Part shown: positions 8,124 to 16,965 of the stretch, piece by piece | Layout: each line of letters opens with the position of its first letter | How positions within the stretch are numbered: position 1 is the first letter of the stretch | Source: AP-15 sp963733945 | Lineage (GTDB): Bacteria > Pseudomonadota > Alphaproteobacteria > ATCC43930 > CGMCC-115725 | Assembly: GCA_963733945.1 (NCBI GenBank) | Contig: CAVTFD010000025.1 | Span: 62,001-126,000, forward strand | DNA length: 64,000 nucleotides | Direction of reading: 5' to 3' | Made by a program: the position numbers and the translations under genes | The notes under the pieces: generated by a model | What the model saw: the letters and a program-made list of their open reading frames with translations, nothing else | Database searches by the model: none | Told to the model about the DNA's origin: nothing

Positions 8124-8744
8124 CTACGCGACGCCGCGCGGTTCCCGAGCCCGGACGATCGCCAGCCGACCTTCCTGCCAAAGGCAGTCGACCGCGGCAA
8201 AGCCGGCCCTGCGGATCGTCTCCATTTGCGCGTCGATCCCGCCGATCAGACCGAACAAATCGTAGTCGAGGAAGACGCCGGCCGGCTTCAATATACCGGC
8301 GACCGCGCAATAGCTGGCGGCGATCTGATTGAGATCACGCAGATTATGGATCGCGATTGCCGAGACGGCGAGATCGAACGGGCCGCCGACGCTATCGGTC
8401 CATTTCGGATCGCGAAGATCGCCGACAACGTATTTCACTCGCTCGCCATGCGCAGCCAGGCGTTGCCGCGCCTGATCGAGCATCGGCTGCGAATAATCCT
8501 GCAAGGTCACGACTGCGCGGGGAAAGGCGCGCAGCACCTCCTCGCTCACCACGCCATAGCCGCCGCCGACGTCCAATACCGTAATCTCGTCCTTTACTGC
8601 ATAGGGTGCTGCGGCGAGCATCTGCCGCAGGCGCAGGCGGCGTTCCTCGTCGCGCGTCACGTCGCGGGCGATCCATTCGTCGACATAGCTCGCCGAGTGC
8701 CAATTGTGATGGTCGACCGAAATTCCGTCCCTCGTCAAAGACAT
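8124..8744 (-). CDS. Class I SAM-dependent methyltransferase
   Basis: The 206-residue protein has the Rossmann methyltransferase pattern: motif I VLDVGGGYGVVSEEV (residues about 56-70), an acidic residue at the end of the next strand (TLQDYSQ), a VVGDLRDP loop and a post-motif FDLAVSAIAIHNL. It is cytosolic and its substrate cannot be told from sequence. The ATG follows a GAGGAGGGCAGG site, which fixes the start. It is read in the same direction as the DyP-encapsulin operon but is separated by about 120 bases, so linkage is not established. Confidence 0.85.
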   Translation of the reverse strand: MSLTRDGISVDHHNWHSASYVDEWIARDVTRDEERRLRLRQMLAAAPYAVKDEITVLDVGGGYGVVSEEVLRAFPRAVVTLQDYSQPMLDQARQRLAAHGERVKYVVGDLRDPKWTDSVGGPFDLAVSAIAIHNLRDLNQIAASYCAVAGILKPAGVFLDYDLFGLIGGIDAQMETIRRAGFAAVDCLWQEGRLAIVRAREPRGVA

Positions 8745-8862
8745 CGCCTGCCCTCCTCGTCAGCACAGCTCCGAGCGATCATATCCTAGGCTGCACGCTT
8801 GCAGCACCGGCCGAGTTGTGACAACCAGACGCGCAATTCGAGCCACAAGGAGCTAGCTGCTG

Positions 8863-10239
8863 ATGCCGCGCTATGATTTCGACCTATTCACGATCGGCGC
8901 CGGCTCCGGCGGGGTGGCGAGTTCGCGCCGTGCCGCCGGTTATGGCGCGCGTGTCGCGATCTGCGAGGAGCTGCGCGTCGGCGGCACTTGCGTGCTGCGC
9001 GGCTGCGTCCCGAAGAAATTGCTGGTCTACGGCGCGCAATTCGCCGACGCCTTCGCTGACGCCGCCGGCTTCGGTTGGACCGTGCCGCCGGCGCATTTCG
9101 AGTGGCCGAGCCTGATCGCCGCGAAGGACAACGAAATCGGGCGTCTGTCGCAGATCTACATCAATATGCTCAACAATAGCGGCGTCGAGATCATCGACGG
9201 CCGCGGTATCGTATGCGACGCGCACACCGTCGAAGTCGCCGGACAGACCTATACCGCCGACAAGATCCTGATCGCCGTCGGCGGACACCCGACCGTGCCG
9301 AACATCCCCGGCATCGAGCACGTGATCTCGTCGAACGAGGCGCTCGACTTGCCCCATCTGCCGCGCCGCATCGTGATCGTCGGCGGCGGCTACATCGCGG
9401 TCGAGTTCGCCGGCATCTTCAACGGTTTCGGCAGCGAGGTCGTCGAGATCATCCGGCGCGAGGAGTTGCTCTACGGCTTCGACGACGACCTTCGCGTGGC
9501 ATTAGCCCAGGAAATGCGAGGCCGCGGCATCGAGATCCATACCCGCACCCAGATCGCCCGCATCGTCAAGGCGCCGCGAGAGGGCTATTCGCTCTTCACC
9601 ACGCACGGCCAGGAGGTCTCGGCCGACCTGGTCATGTACGCGACCGGGCGCAAGCCCAACACGCGGGGCCTCGGCCTAGCCGAAGCCGGCGTAAAGCTCG
9701 ACGACAACGGGGCGGTCGTCGTCGACGAATGGCAGCGCGCGACCGTGCCCAACATTTACGCCGTCGGCGATGTGACGGACCGGATCAACTTGACCCCGGT
9801 CGCGATCGCCGAAGGCCGCGCCATAGCCGAGACCGTCTACAACAACAACCCGATCAAGATGGACCACCGTGACGTCCCTTCGGCGGTGTTCAGCCAGCCG
9901 CCGATCGGGACCGTCGGACTGACCGAGGAGGAGGCGCGCCGGGAACCCGGCGAGGTCGACATCTACAGCGCCCGCTTCAAGCCGATGAAAAACACCTTGT
10001 CCGGACGCGACGAGCGCACCCTGATGAAGCTCGTCGTCGACGCGCGCAGCGACCGCGTGCTCGGTTGCCACATGCTCGGCCCGGACGCGCCCGAGATCAT
10101 CCAAGGTGTGGCAATCGCGGTCAAATGCGGCGCGACCAAGCGGCAGTTCGACCAGACCGTCGGCATCCATCCGAGTGCGGCCGAAGAATTCGTCACGATG
10201 CGTGAAAAGGCCGTCCGCCCCAAGCTCGCGGCGGAATAG
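8863..10239 (+). CDS. gor: Glutathione-disulfide reductase
   Basis: A 458-residue FAD- and NADPH-dependent flavoprotein that reduces glutathione disulfide. The FAD fold motif GAGSGG (12-17) is followed by the redox-active disulfide GGTCVLRGCVPKK with Cys43 and Cys48. A second dinucleotide motif (VGGGYIAVEFAG) and the C-terminal GIHPSAAEEFVTM with the catalytic His-Glu pair complete the family set. RGCVPKK is typical of glutathione reductase rather than lipoamide dehydrogenase. An AAGGAG site stands 10 bases before the ATG. The gene is monocistronic and divergent from the methyltransferase. Confidence 0.94.
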   Translation: MPRYDFDLFTIGAGSGGVASSRRAAGYGARVAICEELRVGGTCVLRGCVPKKLLVYGAQFADAFADAAGFGWTVPPAHFEWPSLIAAKDNEIGRLSQIYINMLNNSGVEIIDGRGIVCDAHTVEVAGQTYTADKILIAVGGHPTVPNIPGIEHVISSNEALDLPHLPRRIVIVGGGYIAVEFAGIFNGFGSEVVEIIRREELLYGFDDDLRVALAQEMRGRGIEIHTRTQIARIVKAPREGYSLFTTHGQEVSADLVMYATGRKPNTRGLGLAEAGVKLDDNGAVVVDEWQRATVPNIYAVGDVTDRINLTPVAIAEGRAIAETVYNNNPIKMDHRDVPSAVFSQPPIGTVGLTEEEARREPGEVDIYSARFKPMKNTLSGRDERTLMKLVVDARSDRVLGCHMLGPDAPEIIQGVAIAVKCGATKRQFDQTVGIHPSAAEEFVTMREKAVRPKLAAE

Positions 10240-10288
10240 ATCCGGGCCCCGGCGGATCGTTCGCACGTCGTAACGAGGGCAGCGGCGG

Positions 10289-11122
10289 TCACCCACCGGG
10301 AGCCGGGGTGCCCTTGCCGGCGAGTTCGGCCTCCTCTGCGGCCTCGCGCTTGGCGCGCCCCTTCTCGACCATGCGGCAAGAGATGATCGAGGCCTCGAAC
10401 AGGATGATCAGCGGGATCGCCAGGCTCGTCTGGCTGATCACATCGGGCGGGGTCAATACCGCGGCGACGACGAACATGATGACGATTGCGTAGCGGCGTT
10501 TCGAGGCGAGCCCGGCCGCGGTGACGAGCCCGACCCGCGCCATCAAGGTCAGCAGCACCGGCAGTTGAAAGGCGACGCCAAACGCGAACAGCAGGGTCAT
10601 AACCAAGGACAGGTACTCGTTGACCTTGGCCTCGAGAACAATCGGCAATGTTCCCGAACCTCCCGGTGACTCAAAGCTGACAAAAAACCGCCAAGCGTAT
10701 GGGATCACTACGAAATACGCGAGAGAAGCGCCCATCAGAAACAGCACGGGCGTCGCAAACAGGTAAGGGAAGAATGCCCTCTTTTCGTTTTTGTAGAGGC
10801 CCGGTGCGACAAATTTCCAGATTTGGATCGCCACGACCGGAAAGGCGATGCACAGCGCCGCCCAGAACGAGACCTTGACATAGGTGAAGAAGGCTTCGGT
10901 CAGCCCGGTGTAGATCAAATGCCGTCCGGTTTGGCCGGCAAAGATCACCGCAAGCGGATGGACCAGGAAATCGTAAATTCGCACCTTGAACTGATAACAT
11001 ATCAGAAATGCGACCATGATCGCGCCGATCGACCACATCAGCCGGTTGCGCAGCTCGATCAGGTGGTCGAGCAACGGCATCCGCCCCTCTTCGAGCTCGG
11101 CGTCCCGATCGTCCTCCATCAT
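10289..11122 (-). CDS. tatC: Sec-independent protein translocase TatC
   Basis: The 277-residue inner-membrane protein has the six-helix TatC fold. The N-terminal signature LLDHLIELRNRL (residues 18-29) precedes the first helix; the conserved FVAPGLYKNEKR loop follows the second, and the EYLSLVMTLLFAFG region leads to the last helices. TatC binds the twin-arginine signal peptides of folded exported proteins. It starts seven bases after tatB, so the two are co-transcribed. The C-terminal tail is long and charged, which varies in the family. Confidence 0.96.
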   Translation of the reverse strand: MMEDDRDAELEEGRMPLLDHLIELRNRLMWSIGAIMVAFLICYQFKVRIYDFLVHPLAVIFAGQTGRHLIYTGLTEAFFTYVKVSFWAALCIAFPVVAIQIWKFVAPGLYKNEKRAFFPYLFATPVLFLMGASLAYFVVIPYAWRFFVSFESPGGSGTLPIVLEAKVNEYLSLVMTLLFAFGVAFQLPVLLTLMARVGLVTAAGLASKRRYAIVIMFVVAAVLTPPDVISQTSLAIPLIILFEASIISCRMVEKGRAKREAAEEAELAGKGTPAPGG

Positions 11123-11128
11123 AGCGAC

Positions 11129-11659
11129 CTACGGTTGGGGCGGCCCGGGTTCGCGGGTTAGGGCGCCGGGCGGCGCGTCGACCCCCGGGGCCGGTTCGCC
11201 GGGCGCGGGTTCCGTCGAGCCGGGTTCGGGCGCCGCCACCGCCGAGGGCGTGGCATCGCCCAGTGGGCGTTCGAGTGGCGCAGGCTGCTGCGTCGGTGCC
11301 TCGATTGCCGGCTCGCCGTCCTCGGCGACCGGTGGCGGCAATGCTTCCGTCTCAGAAAAGTTCGGCAGTTCAGGCGGTTTCAGACTTTCGCTCAGGCTTC
11401 CGGTTGGGTCGATCGTGTTGTGGAACTCCCTGTCGAGATCGAATTCGGTCGCCTTTTTGAGGTCTTGCCGCACCTCTTCGAGCTCGGCCTCGCGGATCAT
11501 CTGGTCGATGCTGCTCTGAAATTCGCGCGAGAGGGTGCGCGCCTTGCGCATCCAATAACCGGCGACGCGCATCGCCTTCGGCAAATCCTTCGGTCCGATG
11601 AAGACGAGCGCCACAGTCCCGATCAGCAGAATCTCTGACCAGCCCAGATCAAACAGCAT
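11129..11659 (-). CDS. tatB: Sec-independent protein translocase TatB
   Basis: A 176-residue protein with the TatB plan: one N-terminal membrane helix starting MLFDLGWSEILLIGTVALVF, the hinge GPKDLP, an amphipathic helix (MRVAGYWMRKARTLSREFQ) and a long Pro/Glu/Ala-rich tail. The Glu at position 9 of the helix is typical of TatB rather than TatA. It works with TatC in recognising twin-arginine substrates. No tatA lies upstream, where alphaproteobacterial operons usually carry it; the third component must be encoded elsewhere. Confidence 0.94.
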   Translation of the reverse strand: MLFDLGWSEILLIGTVALVFIGPKDLPKAMRVAGYWMRKARTLSREFQSSIDQMIREAELEEVRQDLKKATEFDLDREFHNTIDPTGSLSESLKPPELPNFSETEALPPPVAEDGEPAIEAPTQQPAPLERPLGDATPSAVAAPEPGSTEPAPGEPAPGVDAPPGALTREPGPPQP

Positions 11660-11815
11660 CGGATCGCGTTCCGCTCCGAAGATTAGACATGGCCGGGGGC
11701 TCCGCAGGCGGGCGCGATGATGTCAGAAAGGGCCGATGCCGGCAACGCCGCCCTGGGCGGGGCTAATCGCCGACCGGCGATATACCGCTCGCCTCGCCCC
11801 CTGCTAGGCGGCGCG

Positions 11816-12007
11816 TCATGGTCCGCGTCGTACCAGCCAGACCAGGGCGACGCCGGCGCAGGCGGCGGCGAGGCCAGCGATCCGCAGCGCCTGCGGTGGG
11901 ATCGAGATGGCCTAAGCTGCGGCCCGTTTCATGCCCTTTGGGAACAAGGCGTAGAGACAACCCTCGATCACCAGCACGAGTGCGAGCGCCGTCCACAGGT
12001 CATTCAT
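11816..12007 (-). pseudogene. DUF2065 (YjeT-like) protein with an internal stop
   Basis: The 63-codon frame begins MNDLWTALALVLVIEGCLYALFP (split: MNDLWTALALV and LVIEGCLYALFP), continues KGMKRAAA, meets a TAG at 11912-11914 (codon 32), and then resumes in frame with AISIPPQALRIAGLAAACAG and VALVWLVR. Both halves match the two-helix DUF2065 membrane protein that commonly follows hflC in Proteobacteria, and the position just downstream of hflC fits. One base change, for instance TTG to TAG, would account for the stop. Either the gene is dead or there is a sequencing error. Confidence 0.85.
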
Positions 12008-12052
12008 TGCCGGATCGGTCTGCCCAATTACCGGCCGCGAACGATGTTCGGT

Positions 12053-12964
12053 TCACCGCAAACCGGGTTTCGCCGTGGTCGCCGGTTGCGGCGGCGCCGT
12101 CCCAGCCGGGTTCCCGAAGAATCGGAAAAAGCTGCTGTTGGGGTTCAGCACGAACGACGTATTGTTGCCGGTGAGCGCGTCGCGATAGGCCTGCAAAGAC
12201 CGATAGAAGACAAAGAAATCCTTATCCTGGTCGTACGCGTTCGCATAGATCTCGATGGCCTTGGCGTCGCCGTCGCCGCGCACCTTCTGCGCGTCGCGCT
12301 GCGCGTCGGCGAGGATCACCGTGCGTTCGCGGTCGGCGTTGGCGCGAACAGTCTTCGCCGCCTGGGCGCCTTCGCCGCGGTATAAGGCCGCCTGCTGCTG
12401 CCGTTCGGACCGCATGCGGGCAAAGATCGCCTCGCTGTTCTGCGGCGGCAGGTCGGCTCGGCGAATGCGCACATCGACCACCTCGATGCCAAAGGGCTTG
12501 GCCTGGCCGGCGACCGCGTCGCGGATCTGTCGCATGATTTTCGCCCGCTCCGGCGACAGCAGCGCCGACAGGGTCACATTGCCGATGACTTGTCGCAGGC
12601 TGCCGCTGACGAGCGCGCCGAGCCGGGCCCGCGCCGTGACTTCGGAGGCGACGGTTTGATAGAACAGCAGCGGGTTGGTGATGCGGTAGCGGGCATAGGT
12701 GTCGACGATGAGCCGTTTCTGATCGGATGCGATGACCTCCTCGGGCGGCGGCTCGAAATCGAGCAGGCGCTTGTCGTAAAAGATCACATTCTGAATGAAC
12801 GGCTTCTTGACCTGCAGCCCGGGGTCGCGAAGGACCCGGAGCGGCTGGCCGAATTGCAGCACCAGGGCCTGCTCGGTCTGGTCGACGATGAACAGCGAGC
12901 TCATTGCAAAGATGCCGGCAACGACCAGTACCGCGGCAATGGCAAACAAAACGCCCCGGCTCAT
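12053..12964 (-). CDS. hflC: Protease modulator HflC
   Basis: A 303-residue SPFH/band-7 protein with one N-terminal membrane anchor (residues about 5-27) and a large periplasmic part beginning FIVDQTEQALVLQFGQP. The central segment contains the typical GVEVVDVRIRRADLP-like stretch (here FGIEVVDVRIRRADLPPQ) and a coiled-coil rich in Ala, Arg and Glu. HflC pairs with HflK to form the cage around FtsH and restrain its proteolysis. It follows hflK by 27 bases on the same strand, as in the standard operon. Confidence 0.95.
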   Translation of the reverse strand: MSRGVLFAIAAVLVVAGIFAMSSLFIVDQTEQALVLQFGQPLRVLRDPGLQVKKPFIQNVIFYDKRLLDFEPPPEEVIASDQKRLIVDTYARYRITNPLLFYQTVASEVTARARLGALVSGSLRQVIGNVTLSALLSPERAKIMRQIRDAVAGQAKPFGIEVVDVRIRRADLPPQNSEAIFARMRSERQQQAALYRGEGAQAAKTVRANADRERTVILADAQRDAQKVRGDGDAKAIEIYANAYDQDKDFFVFYRSLQAYRDALTGNNTSFVLNPNSSFFRFFGNPAGTAPPQPATTAKPGLR

Positions 12965-12991
12965 CGTTTGGTCCTCATCGCCGGCTCTTCC

Positions 12992-14227
12992 TCATTGCTG
13001 CCCGCCGCTCGGTTGCGGTGTCGAGGTCGCAGTATCCGACGATTGGGCCTGGCTCCCGCCGCCTGGAGCCGTGGCGCCGGGAGAGCTTCCCGCGGGCAGC
13101 GCGCCGGCCTTGCCGCCGCTGCCGAGGGTGGGCAGCGGCAGAAAGGGAAGCACCCCGTTGCCGCCCTGGGCAGATTTGTCGAGGATCACCTTGTTGCTGT
13201 TCTTCAGCACCTCCTCCATGGTCTCGAGGTAGAGCCGTTCGGTGGTCACGTCCTGAGCCGCCTTGAACGCGTGGAAGACCGAGAGGAAGCGCGCGGCATC
13301 GCCTTGCGCGCGGGCGACGGTCGCCAGGCGATAGCCTTCGCCCTGCTGCTCGATCTGCACCGCATCGCCGCGCGCCCCGGGGATGATGCCGTTGCGATAG
13401 GTCTCGGCCTCGTTGCGCAGCCGGGCTTGGTCGGCGAGCGCTGCCTGTACGTCGCGAAACGCGTCGATGACCTCGGCAGGCGGATCGACCCGCTGCAGCT
13501 GCAGCTGGGTGATCTGGATCCCGGCGCTGTAGCTGTCGAGGATCGACTGCAGCAATTCGCGGGTGTCCGCCTCGATCTTGGCCCGCCCTTCGGCCAGCGC
13601 CTGGGCGATCGGGGTTTCGCCGACGACCTCGCGCATCGCGCTTTCGGCGGCGGATTTGACCGTCAGCTCCGGGTCGCGGATGTTGAACAGATACGCCTTG
13701 GCGTCATCGATCACCCAGAAGACGGTAAAGTTGATGTCGACGATATTCTCGTCGCCGGTCAGCATCAGCGCCTCTTCAGGCAGCTGGCGAACCCCGTTCT
13801 GGCCGAGCTCGCTGCCGGCGGAACGGAAACCGATCTCGGTGCGGTTGACCCGGGTGACGCTCGGGGTCAGCACCGTCTCGATCGGGCCCGGCAGATGATA
13901 GTTGAGCCCGGGCTGGGTCGTGCGGTTGTAGGCGCCAAAGCGCAGCACGATCCCGACCTCGTCGGGCAGCACACGATAAAAGCCGCTTGCCAGCCAGATC
14001 ACGAGGACGGCGAGGATGACGATGGCGATCCCGGTGCCGGTGCCGAACCCGCCCGGCATCAGGCGGCGGATCCTGTCCTGGCCGCGCCGCAGCATGTCTT
14101 CGAAATCGGGCGGATAGGGCCCGCGCCGCCCGGGGCCGCCGCCATTATTACGGGGACCACCGCCCCAGGGGCCGCCGCCGCGAGAACCCCCGCCCCACGG
14201 GCCGCCCCCCTGACTTAGCCAGAACAT
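12992..14227 (-). CDS. hflK: FtsH protease activity modulator HflK
   Basis: The protein starts with a Gly/Trp/Asn-rich cytoplasmic segment (QGGGPWGGGS repeats) typical of HflK, followed by a membrane helix (about residues 70-90 from the chosen start), the SPFH domain beginning FYRVLPDEVGIVLRFG, and a long coiled coil. The C terminus is a low-complexity Pro/Ser/Gly tail. It forms a hetero-oligomer with HflC around FtsH. I chose the ATG at 14227, which lies behind GGAAAGG; a GTG at 14245 would add six residues. Confidence 0.94.
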   Translation of the reverse strand: MFWLSQGGGPWGGGSRGGGPWGGGPRNNGGGPGRRGPYPPDFEDMLRRGQDRIRRLMPGGFGTGTGIAIVILAVLVIWLASGFYRVLPDEVGIVLRFGAYNRTTQPGLNYHLPGPIETVLTPSVTRVNRTEIGFRSAGSELGQNGVRQLPEEALMLTGDENIVDINFTVFWVIDDAKAYLFNIRDPELTVKSAAESAMREVVGETPIAQALAEGRAKIEADTRELLQSILDSYSAGIQITQLQLQRVDPPAEVIDAFRDVQAALADQARLRNEAETYRNGIIPGARGDAVQIEQQGEGYRLATVARAQGDAARFLSVFHAFKAAQDVTTERLYLETMEEVLKNSNKVILDKSAQGGNGVLPFLPLPTLGSGGKAGALPAGSSPGATAPGGGSQAQSSDTATSTPQPSGGQQ

Positions 14228-14542
14228 CGGCCTGAACCTTTCCACGCCGTTGGGTCGGCCCGAGCTCGGCTTGGCTGCGGTCTCCGACAGCGCGGCGCAC
14301 CAAACGTCCGACCCGATAGAGGTCGGGTGCGGGTGTTGTCAAGCAGAGCCGGCAGCCCCAAATCCGGTTTGGCCGGCTGAACTCGCTGATCGGTTGCGTC
14401 GGATCGAGTGCTCCTCGCGGCGACCGTACCCTCAGCCTATTGTGCCGGCTATCGGATTCGCCCGGCAGATCGGGCTGCCGCACCGACACGGACCCGACGA
14501 TCGCGTTATCCAGGTTTCGCCCGCCGCGGGCTGGGGAGTGAG

Positions 14543-15682
14543 ATGGCCGCAATCACAGAAAAACAGATCCTCGACGCCCTGTCGACGGTTCCCGATCCCG
14601 ACCGCGGCGGCGACATCGTCTCGCTCGGCATGGTCTCGGGGATGGCGATCCGCGACGGCAACGTCGCCTTTTCGATCGAGGTCGAGCCCGAGCGCGGGCC
14701 GCGGCTGGAACCGCTGCGCAAAGCCGCCGAAAAGGCAGTCGAGGCGCTGCCCGATGTGCTTTCGGTCACCGCTGTGCTGACCGCGCAGGCCGCTCCCCGT
14801 GGCCGCGTGGCACCCCAGCCGGCGGCCGCCCCGCCCGGCCGCCCCGCCCCGCACGCCGCCAACCGGATGCAGCGCGGCGCCGTCCACGGGGTCGGCGCCA
14901 TCGTCGCCGTCGCTTCGGGCAAGGGCGGGGTCGGCAAGTCGACCGTCGCCGCCAATCTGGCGCTGGCGCTGAAGGCCAACGGGCTGCGCGTCGGCGTGCT
15001 CGACGCCGATATCTACGGCCCCTCGATGCCGCGCATGCTGGGGATTTCCGGACGGCCGTCCTCGCCTGACGGCAAGCGGCTGACGCCGATGGAAAATTAC
15101 GGGCTGCGCTGCATGTCGATGGGATTTCTCGTGCCCGAGGACAAGCCGATGATCTGGCGCGGCCCGATGGTGATGAGCGCCCTGCAGCAGATGCTGCGCG
15201 AGGTCAACTGGGGCGATCTCGACATTATGGTCGTCGACATGCCGCCCGGCACCGGCGACGCGCAGCTGACCATGGCCCAGCAGGTGCCGCTCGCCGGCGC
15301 GGTCATCGTCTCGACCCCGCAGGACATTGCCCTGCTCGACGCGCGCAAGGGGCTCAACATGTTCCGCCAGGTCGAGGTGCCGGTGCTCGGCATCATCGAG
15401 AACATGAGCTATTTCCTGTGCCCGCATTGCGGCGGCCGCAGCGAGATCTTCAGCCACGGCGGCGCCCGCCTCGAAGCCGAGCGCCTCGGCACTGAGTTCC
15501 TGGGTGAGGTGCCGCTCGACCTCCAGATCCGCGAGACCTCGGATTCGGGGCATCCGATCACCGTCTCCGACCCCGGCAACCCGCACTCGGCAGTCTTCCG
15601 CGCCATCGCCGCGCGCATCTGGGAAAAAATTGCCGGCGCCGACGCCGTAGGCCGCGCCCCACCCCGCATCGTCATCGAATAG
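14543..15682 (+). CDS. apbC: Mrp/ApbC-type iron-sulfur carrier ATPase
   Basis: The 379-residue cytosolic protein carries [4Fe-4S] clusters to apo-proteins. It has an N-terminal MIP18-like domain (about residues 1-85), an Ala/Pro-rich linker, and a MinD-type ATPase domain with the deviant Walker A GKGGVGKST (126-134), Walker B VVDMPPGTGD, and the cluster-binding CPHC (293-296). The start at 14543 follows GGGGAG; an open frame extends upstream to 14408 but encodes implausible protein. It is divergent from hflK across a roughly 315-base spacer. Confidence 0.94.
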   Translation: MAAITEKQILDALSTVPDPDRGGDIVSLGMVSGMAIRDGNVAFSIEVEPERGPRLEPLRKAAEKAVEALPDVLSVTAVLTAQAAPRGRVAPQPAAAPPGRPAPHAANRMQRGAVHGVGAIVAVASGKGGVGKSTVAANLALALKANGLRVGVLDADIYGPSMPRMLGISGRPSSPDGKRLTPMENYGLRCMSMGFLVPEDKPMIWRGPMVMSALQQMLREVNWGDLDIMVVDMPPGTGDAQLTMAQQVPLAGAVIVSTPQDIALLDARKGLNMFRQVEVPVLGIIENMSYFLCPHCGGRSEIFSHGGARLEAERLGTEFLGEVPLDLQIRETSDSGHPITVSDPGNPHSAVFRAIAARIWEKIAGADAVGRAPPRIVIE

Positions 15683-15714
15683 GCGCCCGGCAGGAGTGAC
15701 GCTCCTGACGCCCG

Positions 15715-16029
15715 CTATCGCTGATCCTTCGAGAGGGCCGCGGAAAAATCCCGCCGCTCGTGGAGCACGCGCGCGATTTCAACGTCGTCATTTCTGACGC
15801 GGTAGAAGATCGCATAGGGATGCGCAAGCACCGATCGCAACCCCGGCAGCAGCTCGTCCCGCCGGCGCCCAGCGAGCGGGTTCCCCCCTACACGATCCGC
15901 CGCGCGACCTATTTCCCGCAAAACGCCATCAGCAATGTCGGGCGAGGCCATGTCTGCGTAATATCGCCAGGCTTCCCGCAGATCGCGTCTGGCGGCAGGC
16001 GCCCAGGTGACCCGTCTAGCCGCCGGCAT
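15715..16029 (-). CDS. RelE/ParE-family toxin
   Basis: The 104-residue product has the ParE layout: an N-terminal APAARRDLREAWRYYA helix, the LAGRRRDELLPGLRSVLAHPYAIFYRV core (motifs GRRRDELLPGLR and PYAIFYRV, residues about 54-81) and a C-terminal strand with IARVLHERRD. ParE toxins usually poison DNA gyrase, while RelE types cleave mRNA; the strongly conserved R-S-x-x-HPYxIFYR pattern points to the ParE side. The first codons overlap the end of the antitoxin gene by 14 bases, the usual translational coupling. Confidence 0.88.
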   Translation of the reverse strand: MPAARRVTWAPAARRDLREAWRYYADMASPDIADGVLREIGRAADRVGGNPLAGRRRDELLPGLRSVLAHPYAIFYRVRNDDVEIARVLHERRDFSAALSKDQR

Positions 16030-16234
16030 GCTCCTTGCGCGCCTGCCCTATGACATCTTCGATTTCCAACAGCTCGCCCTTGCCGGCGTCGAGTTCGCCC
16101 ACACCGATTTCGATCGCGGCCCGCAACTCGGCGAGCGTGCCGATTCGCTCGAGCATCTCGCGCCCGAGCTGCTCTTGAGCCGCTTCGGGAAGCGCGACCG
16201 CCTTCGAGATCGCCAGTTCCAGTGTCTTGACCAT
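16016..16234 (-). CDS. Antitoxin of the ParE-type module
   Basis: This 72-residue acidic protein sits directly upstream of, and overlaps, the ParE-like toxin gene. It has helical content and a C-terminal half rich in Glu, Leu and Gly (GVGELDAGKGELLEIEDVI), as in small antitoxins that wrap around RelE/ParE toxins. The N-terminal part (MVKTLELAISKAVALPEAAQEQLG, split here MVKTLELAISK and AVALPEAAQEQLG) resembles the short ParD-like group common in alphaproteobacteria. The assignment depends mainly on context. Confidence 0.78.
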   Translation of the reverse strand: MVKTLELAISKAVALPEAAQEQLGREMLERIGTLAELRAAIEIGVGELDAGKGELLEIEDVIGQARKEHAGG

Positions 16235-16329
16235 CGACGCATTATAGCGGGTCTATGGTTCGATGCACACCAGAGCGTTCCGGTCATCGGCAGAGCGGCG
16301 GTGTCTCCAATCCCTATTCAGGCGTCTCT

Positions 16330-16964
16330 TCACCGCCGTTGCAGCCGGAGATGGAACGCGAGCCAGAGGCCAATCCCCGCCGCCATCAGCGCCAAGCTGC
16401 CCGGTTCCGGGACAGCACGGGTTGCCGGCACCACGGTGGTTTGCGACGAGAAGTTGGTTACCGTGGTCGTCCCGTCGAGGTTCACATCCACCGTGAAAGC
16501 GAACCCATCGGTCGTGTCGGTCGTCAGAGCCGGCATCGTCCCAGCAGGGTCGGAGAACATGCTGAAAGCGAATGTGCTGCCGGACGTTGACGTCCCGTCG
16601 GGTGAACTCAGCGCAGGCCCGTAGAGGCTGACTTGGAACGATAGTGTCGAGCCGAACGTGAAACCTTCGAAATAATCGTTGAATGCCGTCCCGTTGTCGA
16701 AGGTCACGTTCCGGGCAGGGCTCCGGTAACATCGCCTGTCAGCACAGGGCTACCTGCCAGCGTTCCGTCCGATGTGAAATTGAGGATTTGGAGCGAGGCG
16801 GGCTGGGTCACCAACGGGCCGGGATTGAAGTTGAAATCGAGCGACCCCGCTGTCCCGGAAATGGAGGAGCTATTGACGGTCACGTCGTAGGTAATCGGGG
16901 CGGCCGACGCCATCGACGCAAAGCAAAGGAATGACGCAATGAAAAGCGATGCACGCTTGTTCAT
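16330..16964 (-). pseudogene. PEP-CTERM secreted protein with a -1 frameshift
   Basis: Two frames join into one protein. The first (16964 to about 16705) has a signal peptide (LFIASFLCFASMASA) and ITYDVTVNSSSISGTAGSLDFN-type beta sequence (motif SISGTAGSLDF) ending LTGDVTGALPGT. One missing G in the sequence ACGTGACC would restore T-V-T-F-D-N-G and lead into the second frame (to 16330), which ends with the anchor VPEPGSLALMAAGIGLWLAF and a basic tail. PEP-CTERM proteins are exosortase substrates of the envelope. No exosortase gene is in this window. As the match is continuous across the break, a single sequencing error is as likely as real loss. Confidence 0.82.
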
Positions 16965-16965
16965 G

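Noticed and set aside
11660..11815. Expected tatA next to tatB
   Set aside because: All frames of the spacer were read; none encodes a TatA-like helix and hinge. It must be elsewhere.
12590..14218. A 542-residue open frame on the plus strand opposite hflK/hflC
   Set aside because: It lies wholly antisense to two well-matched genes, its product is a run of Arg/Gly/Ala without domains, and such frames are common in GC-rich DNA.
14432..15586. A 384-residue minus-strand frame over apbC
   Set aside because: Antisense shadow of a fully conserved gene.
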